Shown here piece by piece: positions 12,960 through 23,298 of a DNA stretch of 33,677 bases. Position 1 is the stretch's first letter. Every line of letters begins with the position of its first letter. Origin of the DNA: Theodoxus fluviatilis (taxonomy: Eukaryota; Mollusca; Gastropoda; Cycloneritida; Neritidae); the NCBI GenBank assembly GCA_034096865.1, contig JAWQFJ010000458.1, positions 1 through 33,677 of the forward strand, read 5' to 3'. Under the pieces are notes generated by a model. The model did no database searches and had not been told where the DNA came from. It worked only from the letters and a program-made list of their open reading frames with translations. The translations under genes and the position numbers were made by a program.

Positions 12960-13576
12960 TACGCCAGTATAAGTAGTACCCATCGAACCGAGGTAAAAGC
13001 ATTAATTGGGCTAATTGAACTCTTATTATCTTCTTGCTTTCTGGGAGTTGGGTTAACAAGGCCGTTTTTACATAATATGTTGATTTGCATAGTGTATCGG
13101 CAACAGATCGATTCTAGAGGGGCAACAGAGGCATTAAATACCCAAAACAGAAAATGCACATGGTGGACCCCAGCTGATGTTACAAGGCTGTATATTAATG
13201 ATAACATGACCAGTGTGACATGACCAGTTTCGTGTGCTCGGTCACTATGTTGCCACAAAAACCTAACGAAGTACATTTGCATGACAAAATGTGCAAACCA
13301 TCAGGCATTTTTAATTATCAAAACCTCTCAAGAAGTGATCACTCATACAGTCCGAATGTCCACGATGCACATTGTCTCCTATCTGACGTGTTGCTTATGG
13401 TTATCGCTGTGAGTGTCGATTGCTTGACAAGAGACTACTCCCCCTAAGCAGTACGCATCTATATAGACTGCATTAAAAAAACCACAGTTACTTTGAATAT
13501 ATTACTACTCATTCTCTTCGTATTATTCCTTGCAGGACTTGCCTCATCAAATTCAAGTTCGGCCTATCATCTTTGC

Positions 13577-13578
<2 letters not shown>
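12959..13578. other. Unassigned intergenic sequence
   Basis: Nothing I can assign. Open frames crossing from the TA tract have no recognisable domain. Confidence 0.5.
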
Positions 13579-13610
<32 letters not shown>

Positions 13611-13660
13611 TGTGTGTGTGTGCGTCTGTGTGTGTGTGTGTGTGTGAGTGTGAGTGCGAA
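13579..13660. repeat. Interrupted (GT)n microsatellite
   Basis: A GT run with TTTG, CGTCTG and GAGTGAG interruptions. Confidence 0.95.
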
Positions 13661-14345
13661 TCTGTTTTTGTGCTCGTCTGTTTACTCATTGTTTAGTCAT
13701 TGTATATATATGCGAGTGGGTGTGGCGAGCAAATCAAACTTCATGCTACATATTCTTCATGGACAGCTAAATCATTTTCTATCTTTCTCCTCAGGACGAT
13801 ACTCCACCAACGTTCTAACCCGCCGTTTTACTTGGTCATCCACTTTCCCCCCATTGTTCCATTAGAGAGAGAAATTGACTGAAACGAAAACGGGCTGTTT
13901 TCCTGTCCTTCACCGACACTTCCCTCCCTCTACGCAAACAATAAGTACCATTCAGTCAGAGCCCAAAATAGTCCAGTCCCCATGCCTACACTTCCATTCA
14001 TGTCAAAGGTCATATGTAACCATTTTCAATTTCAGTCACTCCTTTAACTACGCGCTCCACTTGGCACCATGCCTCAGCAGAGTCCATCGTGTTGATCTTT
14101 TTCCTGCACAATCCACTTTCGTAGTACTCTGTACAAGACAGTGCCTCATTACAACTACAAACTGTTGGTATTTTCCAGCCGCTCACAGCTTTCTCCTACA
14201 CAGACTGAGATAAAAACTTCATCAAGGCAGTCTCACAAGCCCACGACACAACTCGTCCCAATTCTTGTACGCTCATGCCCTAATTGACAACCACGTCTCT
14301 TGTACGCTCATGCCCTAATTGACAACCACGTCTCTTGGAGGACGG
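13661..14345 (-). other. Probable 3' flank or 3' UTR of the filamin gene
   Basis: Sequence directly downstream of the filamin stop on the minus strand. I see no AATAAA hexamer on that strand between 14345 and 13381, so the cleavage site is undetermined. A 41-bp stretch containing CTCATGCCCTAATTGACAAC is tandemly duplicated at 14254-14336. Confidence 0.4.
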
Positions 14346-14581
14346 CTAGATCTCGGCACGCCACTGGTCGTCTTCACGTTCGGGGACCAGCCCCTTCTTG
14401 GCCAGGTACTGGTCGTGGTCCTCGGTCGTCTCGAAGATGTGCACGTCAAAGGGGCTGCCTGGTACGTGCTCGCCTGACCAGCGCACGCTGATGACGTAAT
14501 GGCCTGGCTCCTGGGGGTCATAGCGACACGTGATTGTGCGGTCACTCTGAGCCTCGCGTTGGATGTCCACCCTGAATCCGC
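14346..14581 (-). CDS. Filamin-type protein, terminal exon (exon 11 of 11 seen)
   Basis: Encodes the second half of the last Ig-FLN repeat and the C-terminus. The acceptor is TCCATCCAG before 14581, entering in phase 1. The product begins GFRVDIQREA, continues through the repeat core CRYDPQEPGHYVISVRW, and closes the repeat with the family boundary GEHVPGSPFDVHIF. A charged tail of about 27 residues follows (TTEDHDQYLAKKGLVPERED...) and ends at TAG 14348-14346. In vertebrate filamins the last repeat mediates dimerisation; whether this one does is not visible. The tail after the last repeat is unlike the short vertebrate end as I know it. Confidence 0.93.
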
Positions 14582-15430
14582 CTGGATGGAGAGAGGAAAG
14601 GACATGTGATGAGGAATGCAATGCAAGACAGTTTGCGACTATTCGTAGTATCTTTTCCAAGTAGGCCTGAAAGCAGAGACTCAGAGACGCATGGATCTGT
14701 AGTGAAGAAACACAACGTAGAATCATTTGTCCTCACTAAAGATGCGTAAATGTACAGAGGAAAGAATAAACGGGTAAAAAACAATACAGAACAGTTCTTA
14801 CGGGTGTCTCCTGTCATCACGCCTGGAAGTAGAGACTGATGGATAGGTCATGAATACACACAATGCGGGACAGTTCGAGACTATATAAGATGTTTTTACC
14901 AGACACCTGCATGTAGAGAGAAATGAATGTTTCATAAGGCAGTATAAGGGAGGAGGGTTCAAGATCGTGCAAGATGTCCCCTCTAAACATGCCTGTATGT
15001 AGAGAGGAATGGATGTTTCATAAGGCAGTATAAGGGAGGAGGGTTCAAGATCGTGCAAGATGTCCCCTCTAAACATGCCTGTATGTAGAGAGGAAAGGAT
15101 CTGTGGCGAATAAATGTCTCGTGTAAATACGCCTGGATGTGGAGAACGATTATGTATGATAAAGAAAGACATTGCAGCAAGGCCATTTTGACAGTTTACG
15201 CGGTGACGTCACCAAAGACATATGGAAACAGAGAGTAGAGACTATGTGACGATGGAATACAAGGCATGACAGTTGAAGCATATACACGGTGTCTTCACTG
15301 AATGTGCTGGATGTTGAGAGTGATGGATGTGTGATGAAAGAATACAACGCATGACTTCGAGACAAAACAAAATGTCATTTAAAGACACCGCAATGTACAG
15401 AGAGAAGGCTAAATGAAAAAAGCGCGCGAG
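14582..15430. repeat. Degenerate ~85-bp tandem array abutting the last filamin exon
   Basis: About ten diverged units, each starting with GCCTGGATGTAGAGAGGA-like sequence and continuing with a GTGATGAAGAATACAACGCA block and GACAGTTCGAGAC. Unit starts lie near 14580, 14664, 14748, 14820, 14908, 14991, 15077, 15131, 15222, 15307 and 15390. The units at 14908-15076 are almost identical; the rest are old. The first unit begins exactly at the acceptor of the last exon, and on the minus strand many units contain a pyrimidine stretch ending in AG. The array may continue into 15529-15600. Confidence 0.75.
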
Positions 15431-15434
15431 CGTG

Positions 15435-15489
<55 letters not shown>

Positions 15490-15528
15490 ATGTGTGTGTG
15501 TGTATGTGTGTGTGTGTGTGTGTGTGTG
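15431..15528. repeat. (GT)n microsatellite
   Basis: A GT run with CA and TA interruptions, corresponding to the GT run at bases 1-29 of the window. Confidence 0.95.
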
Positions 15529-15730
15529 ACACGACAGTTCGAGACTTTACAGGTTGTCTTCCCAGAACACGCCTAGGTGCAGAGAGGGACACGTGTGTGG
15601 TGAGGAAATACAACGCAGAATAGTTTGAGGCCAGTTGGATAAAGAGAAGAAAAGCAGCGCAAAGTTGAAATACAATACAATGTAGTGCACCACCAAAAGG
15701 ATGTCTTCCTTTAACATCGAAAACAAAGGC

Positions 15731-15870
15731 CAGGAAATGTGGCAAAACGATGGGGTTCTGTAAACACTGTAGAAATCTCCACGCCGTGTCCACGTAGACA
15801 CAGGAAATGTGGCAAAACAATGGGGTTCTGTAAACACTGTAGAAATCTCCACGCCGTGTCCACGTAGACA
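15731..15870. repeat. 70-bp tandem duplication, two units
   Basis: CAGGAAATGTGGCAAAAC starts at 15731 and again at 15801, and the two 70-bp units differ at one or two positions. Copy A has only one unit at 231-300, so this is a recent gain in copy B or a loss in copy A. Confidence 0.95.
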
Positions 15871-16491
15871 CAGGGAAGGCACAATCTGCGGTGTAAAAAC
15901 AGAACGCAGATCAGTGCAACACTGCCTAGGATGTCAAGCCTAAACCGCCTGAACACTGTTGAGAAAGGACGAGGGCGTGGAGAAAATTATGCTGTGATAC
16001 ATCATACAGTGTACACGATGCATGATGAGGGTTATGGACGTAGCATACAATACAGCACAGCACACAAGGCTACACGTACATGTTCGCGATGTCCATCCTG
16101 AACCTATCTACATGCTAGAACCCAGAATATGTGATGTAGATACAATGCAGTGCACTACATTATTAAAAAGGAAATGTACAATGGATATAACCATACAATG
16201 TTATGGATCTTTTTCAAATGCCCACCCTGCACCTGAATACACGTAAGAAACATAAGCTATATACTGAGGCAATGCGATTGAGTACCGTTGAGTTGAAAAC
16301 GTTCACGATATTCAGCCATGAATGGAGTATTTGGGGAGGCGATGTCGAGTGTACGACCTTAAAAAACCACTTTCTCTTCAAGCCTCCATTCTGAAAATTT
16401 CATACATTCAATTGGACCTAACTTCCAGTTAGTGTGCAAAATGTTAAGGAAATCCGTCCAGTAGTTTTTGAGAAATCAGCCGTTGAGTCGG

Positions 16492-16499
16492 GACACACA

Positions 16500-16563
<64 letters not shown>
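16492..16563. repeat. (CA)n microsatellite in copy B
   Basis: The counterpart of 928-1006, with a TA interruption instead of CG. Confidence 0.95.
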
Positions 16564-16566
<3 letters not shown>

Positions 16567-17617
16567 ATAAAGTCTGCAGGACCTCCAGTAAACCTGGAGG
16601 GATAACGTGTTTTTCGGGCTAGACTTGCACCGAGGTGAATGTCACGGCTCAAGCCTATTAATTTTGATTTTATGTGTTTCGTATTCCAATTTAGTGATTC
16701 GGTCGTGAATCGAGTGGTTCGGGTGTCTGCAAGATGTGTGAGTTGGAATTGAGTTCAGTTGAAGACGTCACCGATGGCCAAAAGGAAGAAGAGTGACGTC
16801 AAGGGAGAGGAAACGTCAGAATTGGCCGGAGAGGAAAGGGTTTGGTTTGGATGGAAAAAAGAGGAGATTTTTTTGGACCGTTTGGGGTAAGATGAATTGT
16901 TTGTGACAAAGTGGAACTGTTTGTGGCAAAGTGAACCGTGTGGAGCAAGGTGGACTGTTGTGGGGCAAAGTGGAACTGTTTGTGGCAAAGTGAACTGTGT
17001 GGGGCAAGTTGGACTGTTGGGGGACAAAGTGGAACTGTTTGGGGCAAAGTGAACTGTGTGGGGCAAGGTGGACTGTTGGGGGACAAAGTGGAACTGTTTG
17101 TGGCAAAGTGAACTGTGTGGGGTAAGGTAGACTGTTGGGGGCAAAGTGAACTGTTTGGGGCAAGTGAACTGTTTGGGGCAAGTAAACTGTGTGGGGCAAG
17201 GTGGATTGTTGGGGGGCAAAGTGGAACTGTTTGGGGCAAGTTGAATCTGTTGTGCGTGGTGTGTTATATTGTTTGGTGATTACACAGTGTATTATGGTTG
17301 TGCAGAAGTGAGTGAGGTTGCTGTTTTGATTTTATTGGTCATAAAATTATTTGTCTTTGTGATAATTACCTTGTTTTGTCATTTATTGGTTGGCGAGGGT
17401 GTAGGCAAGGTCATTAAACAATCGTTTGTCCGGGGGCTGTCTTACCACCTAAGCAGCCCATACACCCGGCCGCGACAGTGAAAGGTACGATGATGTACAT
17501 GTTGAACTGGACAAGAAATTCACATTTAGGCGTCAGGACATCCTGCAACTTTACAGAAGAACTGTTCAAAGCCATTGAAATTCCGATGCGACGGAAGTCA
17601 GTCGTCAAGTTTTACCT

Positions 17618-18033
17618 CATTCCGTAAACCCGAGTCAGTAGTATTGACTCTGGCACAGTTCACAATGAATGCGTAATAGGCTTGACCCTTGGCATTACAG
17701 CCTTGCGCCCAAAATAGTTCGTTCTGATACTATTTTTTCTCCACTTTTTACAGAAATCATTCAGATGTAAAAACTTGGTTCCATTTCAACACAAACATTT
17801 TATTGTATCGAATAAACGCTTGTTTGTTGTCTCAACAAGAGTAAGTTAAGAGTTTTGTGCGAAATAGTCTTAGAACTACTTTAACGGCGTATGTCACTGA
17901 GCACATCGGCTATCCCACAAGCCTCTCGTGTGACCTCCGCTTGCATAAATTGGCCAAAAACCTTCCATCACGTGATGTGAACTGTGCTAGAGATACTTTT
18001 GCCGGTAGGCGAAATCTCTAGTTTACTAGAATG
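17618..18033. mobile_element. 416-bp insertion flanked by a 9-10-bp direct repeat
   Basis: Copy B carries this block where copy A (2040-2070) reads straight through. The insert is flanked by GTTTTACCTC at 17609-17618 and 18034-18043, present once in copy A, which is the pattern of a target-site duplication. The ends are weakly inverted (CATTCCGTAAACC against the complement of GTTTACTAGAATG). A 9-10-bp target duplication with short inverted ends would fit a Mutator-type non-autonomous element, but no coding region supports this. No frame in it looks like a protein. Confidence 0.75.
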
Positions 18034-18293
18034 GTTTTACCTCTGGTTACAGTTTTAACGGTGGAGGCCCCCTCCGTTAAATTTACGTCCGGTCAACACC
18101 AGCGGGAACCAATACCATGTACCATGTGCCCATGAATGCATGGTACTGGCAATGTATCTCTGGTCAGAGAGTTAAGCACCGGAAGTCGAGGTTTACCTCC
18201 GACTCTTCCATGGATACCGGGCCTGAAGACCTCCCTCCCCTGCCCCTTTCCCTCCCTCCCCTGACCCTTTCCCTCCCTCCCCTGCCCCTTTCC

Positions 18294-18296
18294 NNN
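18294..18296. other. Sequence gap (NNN)
   Basis: Three undetermined bases join the CCTGCCCC array of copy B to the middle of a third copy of the same segment. The join is therefore not contiguous with either other copy and marks an uncertain assembly point. Confidence 0.98.
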
Positions 18297-18700
18297 GTGC
18301 AACACTGCCTAGGATGTCAAGCCTAAACCGCCTGAACACTGTTGAGAAAGGACGAGGGCGTGGATAAAATTATGCTGTGATACATCATACAGTGTACACT
18401 ATGCATGATGAGGGTTATGGACGTAGCATACAATACAGCACAGCACACAAGGCTACACGTACATGTTCGCGATGTCCTTCCTGAAAATATCTACATGTTA
18501 GAACCCAGAATATGTGATGTAGATACAATGCAGTGCACTACATTATTAAAAAGGAAATGTACAATGGATATAACCATACAATGTTATGGATCTTTTTCAA
18601 ATGCCCACCCTGCACCTGAATACACGTAAGAAACATAAGCTATATACTGAGGCAATGCGATTGAGTACCGTTGAGTTGAAAACGTTCACGATATTCAGCC
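18297..18700. repeat. Duplicated segment, copy C (partial)
   Basis: Matches 345-749 and 15914-16317. It carries changes absent from both (for example TTCCTGAAAATATCT for ATCCTGAACCTATCT), and so is more diverged than A is from B. It stops being similar after ATATTCAGCC at 18700 and passes into unrelated intron sequence. Confidence 0.92.
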
Positions 18701-19166
18701 GTATTTAGTATACATGCACAGACCAGGGACAACAAAGTGCAGCGAAGCATAACATTTCAGAGATTAGCATCCAACAACACTGCACAGCACGACGGGACAA
18801 TATGCCCGTTCATTCTAAATCCAATCGCACACACAACAACGAGATAAGGGTATTGAAATATACATGTAAATTCACAATATTCCATAGCCATCAGCTTTCC
18901 AAGTGGGATCATGTTGTGTAGTCTCTCGGGATTAGCAAATGAGGATCCAGTCTCCTCAGCGAATGTGAAAAATCTATAACAAGTTATCTGCTGCAGAAAC
19001 ACTCGCAAGGAAAATTAGTAAAGTAGAAAGCTGCAAACTTTAGTTAGAACAGCAGGAAAACTTTAAGGATTGAAAAGATATCGATGCCATAGCTACAGCA
19101 CTATTAAATGGAAAACAAACAAATAAAAGGTAGAAGGAAAAGGGGGGAGGGGGCAGGAGAATCAAG

Positions 19167-19170
<4 letters not shown>
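18701..19170. other. Unassigned intron sequence
   Basis: Part of the last filamin intron. I see nothing in it; the 83-codon minus-strand frame at 18757-19008 has no recognisable domain. Confidence 0.5.
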
Positions 19171-19555
<385 letters not shown>

Positions 19556-19746
19556 TATCAGTGACAGCAGGTCCAAATAATTGTATTCTTTCGCTAGAGA
19601 CAGCGTGGCCCTGGAAAGGGTAGTTTTCATGGGTCGAGCCTGAGCTAGGCGTTGACTGAGCGTTCGCCCCGTGTAGAGAGTTTCGTTCCGATTCTATTAA
19701 ATCGGGGCATTTATCCCACAGTTTATTGTGACAATAGACTATCATA

Positions 19747-20400
19747 GTAGCGTCCTATGCGAACTGAAATTCACTTCGCGGTGAGGAATTCTTGCATTCT
19801 ACGTCACACTTTGTGCTGGCACGTCGCATCCGGTTGTCTGCGATGTGAAGTTCGCAGGTTTTGCCCATACGTACTTCGTTAAAACAGACAATTAGCCGAA
19901 CTCCTTTTCGTTGAGTATTTTTGCATTCTTTAGTTGTCCTAACGTTACTGTAATCGCAAGAAAATGATACCATGTCGTTTCCACTGCTGATTTGTAGAAT
20001 GAAAGGGCTTGACTGACAAACAGTAAACATTTCAGGCGTAGTTTTAGCGACCAACTGGTTGGCCAACAAAAGACTAGCGACCCAAAAAATGTCACGCTTC
20101 ACGTTTTAAATTGCTCGATTTTCCTTACTAGTTAATCAAAACATCAAGTTATGCGATGCTTGCTTTATTTCATGAGTAAATGGAAAGTCTGGTGCTAAAT
20201 ATATGGTTATTTAATCGTCAGACGGCTATTTTGTGACCCAATTTCGATTCCCTTCATCGTGATCGTGTCAACACTTCGTCTGCTGTTCTATTCGACATAA
20301 GAGATACGAAGTTCGTCACTTTCTTGGGATGCGCGCGCACCCTGATTTAGATACGAATTTCGCCACTGCGAAGTGGATTTCAGTTCGTGGAGGACGCTAC
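19747..20400. mobile_element. 654-bp terminal-inverted-repeat element
   Basis: The left end GTAGCGTCCTATGCGAACTG, then AAATTCACTTCGCGGTGA, matches the reverse complement of the right end GTAGCGTCCTCCACGAACTG, then AAATCCACTTCGCAGTGG: about 40 bp of inverted repeat with few mismatches. The element is flanked by TA on both sides (19745-19746, 20401-20402), the target duplication of Tc1/mariner-like elements, although the palindromic border leaves other assignments possible. No transposase is present. It lies in the last filamin intron and carries one notable minus-strand frame at 19755-20102. Confidence 0.8.
19755..20102 (-). other. Open frame inside the inverted-repeat element, cysteine-rich
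   Basis: 115 codons starting at GTG, with a TAA in frame just upstream and no ATG until about residue 25. If translated, it begins with a hydrophobic signal-like stretch (DIFWVASLLLANQLVA) followed by a polar segment with seven cysteines (about residues 29, 49, 60, 73, 83, 99, 103). The TAG stop lies at the edge of the left inverted repeat. I do not recognise the family. It could be a chance frame, or an exon fragment whose start was in another exon; GCTAG near its start could act as an acceptor. Confidence 0.3.
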
Positions 20401-20593
20401 TATGATTGCCTACTACTTCGCGTTTCTATAAGCATTTCATTTACATTGTATCCGTGCTTTGTTTAAAAAGCCTTATTGTAATACGGGCATTTCTGCATAA
20501 TTCACCATCCTTGAACAGGGAAGTTTATTCAAATGAATTCAACTCTTCCAATGATCATGCTGCAGGCGGGTCAGCCCAGGAAGAGTTACGTAC

Positions 20594-20761
20594 CCTTGGG
20601 CCCACGGATCTTGACGGCGAGCTGTCCTGCGCCTGCACCGTGCGTGTCCACCAGGAACATACTCTGGAACGTCTGGATAAGCCCCGCCTCCACGCCAGGC
20701 CCAAAGACCTTGACCTTGGAAGGGTCAGGGGGCTCGCCCACTCTCAGCAAAAATGGGCTTC
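20594..20761 (-). CDS. Filamin-type protein, exon 10
   Basis: First half of the last Ig-FLN repeat. The acceptor is GTCACACAG before 20761 and the donor is G|GTACGT after 20594; phase 1 at both ends, 168 nt. It starts with the repeat boundary GSPFLLRV, then PSKVKVFGPGVEAGLIQTF and FLVDTHGAGAGQLAVKIRGP, a textbook filamin half-repeat (S-K-V-x-x-x-G-P-G, then V-D-T-x-G-A-G). It splices to the terminal exon, giving RGPKGGFRVDI across the junction. Confidence 0.94.
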
Positions 20762-20799
20762 CTGTGTGACGTCACATAAAGTTTGGAGAGAGAAAATGT

Positions 20800-20800
<1 letters not shown>

Positions 20801-20898
<98 letters not shown>

Positions 20899-20938
20899 GC
20901 ACACATACACACAGGCACACACACAGAGACAGACACTC

Positions 20939-20988
<50 letters not shown>

Positions 20989-20994
20989 GCACTC
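20801..20994. repeat. (CA)n(CT)n compound microsatellite
   Basis: A CA run with TA and GG interruptions to about 20935, then a CT run to 20986. It begins about 40 bp upstream of the exon 10 acceptor in transcript direction, and reads GU-rich in the pre-mRNA. Confidence 0.95.
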
Positions 20995-21062
20995 ACACAT
21001 GCACATGCACTCATGCACACACACACTCACGCACACGCACGCGCACGAACGCAGGTATATGC

Positions 21063-21345
21063 GCACACACTTAATTATATCTCTATATATAAAACCCAAA
21101 CGGTTTCTGTCTATCCAGATCTCTGTATGTCTGTCTGCTCTATGCGTTCGGCCGCTCGTGCACGGATCTCCACGAAATGTGGCATGTCGCTCCCCCGTGA
21201 CTGGGTGGGGGTAGTCGGTGCGTTTTGGAAGGCGTACCTCTGACCGTTCCGGAGATATTCCCTCTGGAACTTTTTAGTCATGGGACTGTAGACGGCAAAG
21301 GGAAGCAACTCAGCTCCAACGTGTGGTTCGTGCTGCACGAAGTTT
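21063..21345. repeat. Possible interspersed repeat fragment
   Basis: TATATATAAAACCCAAACGG, then a TCTGTCTATCC block and CGGATCTCCACGAAATGTGG, have the look of conserved repeat phrases shared between invertebrate genomes. There is no second copy in this window, so this is impression only. Confidence 0.3.
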
Positions 21346-21449
21346 TACGGGTCTGAGCTCGCTCATCTCCTTACGCATTGATGTTTGGTGAATGTGAGGG
21401 GGTTGGGGGTGGGAAAGTATCTACAGTACGGTTATTTAGGGGGAGAGGG

Positions 21450-21712
21450 AAATGAAAAAGGTGGAGACGGGAAAAGGTGGAGAGGGAAAAGATGGAGACG
21501 GGAAAAGGTGGAGACGGGAAAAGGTGGAGACGGGAAAAGGTGGAGACGGGAAAAAGTGGAGACGGGAAAAGGTGGAGACGGGAAAAGGTGGAGACGGGAA
21601 AAGGTGGAGACGGGAACAAGTGGAGACGGGAACAGGTGGAGACGGGAAAAGGTGGAGACGGGAACAAGTGGAGACGGGAACAGGTGGAGACGGGAAAAGG
21701 TGGAGACTGGTA
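21450..21712. repeat. 16-bp minisatellite
   Basis: About 16 units of GTGGAGACGGGAAAAG with A/C variants near the end of the unit. Because 16 is not a multiple of three, all three frames stay open and give Lys/Arg/Glu/Gly artefacts. Confidence 0.95.
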
Positions 21713-21886
21713 AACCATCTAGTCTATAATATATATCATGCTAATTATTATCGTCGTCGTCGACGTCGTCATAGTCATCGTCATCATCACTATTGCCAAA
21801 AACGTAGCCATACTCTAAACCATAAACACTGTTAAATTCCCTGTCGTCACTGACTTCGTCATCGTTGACGTCATAAGATGACCTAC

Positions 21887-22036
21887 CAGGAACGTGGTGG
21901 TCGTCATATTTGATCTGAAGCAGGTGTTTTTCAGGCACGGTGGGGAAGATGCGCAATGTGTAGTGCCCAGCCTCGTTCTCGCGCAGCTCGCAACGTGCAC
22001 CCTGGCGCGCGCCCATGCACACAGCAGTGACGTCAC
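21887..22036 (-). CDS. Filamin-type protein, exon 9
   Basis: Second half of the fifth repeat in the window. The acceptor is TTCTGTAG before 22036 and the donor is G|GTAGGT after 21887; phase 1 at both ends, 150 nt. The product runs DVTAVCMGARQGARCEL, ENEAGHYTLRIFPTVPEKH, QIKYDDHHVPG and joins exon 10 as DDHHVPGSPFLL, restoring the canonical P-G-S-P-F boundary. An (ATC/GTC)n-like stretch downstream at 21750-21790 is intron, not coding. Confidence 0.93.
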
Positions 22037-22181
22037 CTACAGAAGACAACGCAAATGAGCTCATTTCGACCGCATCACGCACACAAAGCAATCACGGAAG
22101 TTTTGTTTGTTTTGAAGAATACGGACTGAACAGTTCAGAAGGGTGAGTGAGTGCTTGTATGCGTGCGAGTTTGTCCTTTTA

Positions 22182-22182
<1 letters not shown>

Positions 22183-22223
<41 letters not shown>

Positions 22224-22351
22224 CGTGTGTGTGTGTGTGTTCGCGTGTGTGCGTGTGTATGTGTGTTCATGTGTGTGTGTATGTGTGATCGTGTGTGTGT
22301 GTGTGTGTGTGCGTGCGTGTGCGTGCGTGTGCGCGCGCGTGTCTATGTGTG
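22183..22351. repeat. Interrupted (GT)n microsatellite
   Basis: A GT run with TTCG, GCGT and CGCG interruptions in the intron before exon 9. It reads CA in the filamin pre-mRNA, complementary to the tract at 20801-20935 on the other side of exon 9. Confidence 0.95.
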
Positions 22352-22687
22352 TGTAATTTCCAGTATGTTTTCTTATACGACAAGAGCTTCTTACGATACA
22401 TAGACCTACAATTCATCAGATCATTACGTAAACCACTTGTTAAGACAAATATCGGGGAAAAGGTAATTAAACAGCGAATAGAGCTCCGAGAATAATGTAA
22501 TTATTGTGAAGAGTATCCATGTCGACACGCTTACAAAAATCTGACGTTTGAATAGACAGCATAGTACACTCGGTCATTACCGGAACATCCTCTTGCAATC
22601 CAGTGGTCATAAATACAATTTCGACAGGAAATTCCTGCATCCAAACGAGCGAACAAACGGACGGACGAACGAACAAATGAATCAATG

Positions 22688-22835
22688 AGGCTTTACGGCA
22701 TATCCGTCGTTGTGGGCTTTGTAAGGCCATCGACTACCACACTACTGCATCTGTTTAGAGAAAAGCATTCCGATCCTCAATTTCCCTCGTCATTCGCCTC
22801 GAAAGAATCGCTGAGGGAAAGACAGTGGAGCTCCT
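22688..22835 (-). mobile_element. SINE-like dispersed repeat copy
   Basis: Shares GGCTTTACGGCATATCCGTC, TTTGTAAGGCCATCGACTAC, ATTCGCC and the GACAGTGGAG end with the copies at 24087 and 30825. On the minus strand the body ends GCCGTAAAGCC and is followed by an ATTGATTCATTTGTTCGTTC simple-repeat tail. Confidence 0.7.
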
Positions 22836-22871
22836 CCTCGCCCCGCCCCCAGGGGAGCCTACATCCGCACC

Positions 22872-23003
22872 GCATCCCAATGCAGAACAGCTTGCCCGGC
22901 CTGACATTGCTGTTCACTGTGCAGGTCGTGCAACACCGCTTCCCAATACAGAACAGCTTGCCCTGCCTGACATTGCTGTTCACTGTGCAGGTCGTGCAAC
23001 ATT
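22872..23003. repeat. 66-bp tandem duplication next to the exon 8 donor
   Basis: Two units, each containing CAGAACAGCTTGCCC, CTGACATTGCTGTTCACTGT and GCAGGTCGTGCAACA, period 66. On the minus strand the real donor GTAAGAAATGTTGCACGACC is matched at the next unit boundary by GGAAGCGGTGTTGCACGACC, so the duplicated unit includes decayed donor-flanking sequence. Confidence 0.9.
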
Positions 23004-23009
23004 TCTTAC

Positions 23010-23186
23010 CAGGTCCAGAGTCTCTGGTGTCCACGAAGACCTTCAGCTCGTGGCCTGCAATGCCTCCCCGAAGACCTTCTCCCGTGACCCTGACCTTGCT
23101 GACGTCACCCTTTGAGGTCACGGTCAACTTGAAGGGACATCCAGGCACCAGCTCCTCAGACCAATAGATGTACAGTAGGTACCCTC
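23010..23186 (-). CDS. Filamin-type protein, exon 8
   Basis: End of the fourth repeat and first half of the fifth. The acceptor is CCAATGCAG before 23186 and the donor is G|GTAAGA after 23010; phase 1 at both ends, 177 nt. It reads GYLLYIYWSEELVPGCPFKL, where PGCPF is the repeat boundary with Cys in place of Ser, then GDVSKVRVTGEGLRGGIAGH and KVFVDTRDSGPG. The VDTRDSGPG end joins exon 9, GDVTAV, as in the family consensus D-T-x-x-A-G-x-G. Confidence 0.94.
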
Positions 23187-23242
23187 CTGCATTGGAAGGA
23201 GATGCAACTTTTCACATAAATCCTTACTGTGCATTTCTAAGA

Positions 23243-23255
23243 AAATGATGATGAC

Positions 23256-23298
<43 letters not shown>

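Larger units (their letters stand above)
15529..18293. repeat. Duplicated segment, copy B
   Basis: Matches 30-2339 in the same orientation with scattered single-base differences. It differs by one extra 70-bp unit and a 416-bp insertion, and stops at the NNN gap inside the CCTGCCCC array. It contains a copy of the ~20-bp-based minisatellite at 16891-17245. It lies inside the intron between the filamin exons at 20594 and 14581. Confidence 0.92.

Noticed and set aside
14797..15372. Minus-strand frames of 67-124 codons with repeated 'LSTYRHV/SIPLYIQACLEG' peptides
   Set aside because: They reflect the ~85-bp degenerate array next to the last filamin exon, not a protein family.
20533..20769. 78-codon plus-strand frame over filamin exon 10
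   Set aside because: It is antisense to a well-supported exon with canonical splice sites and domain match.
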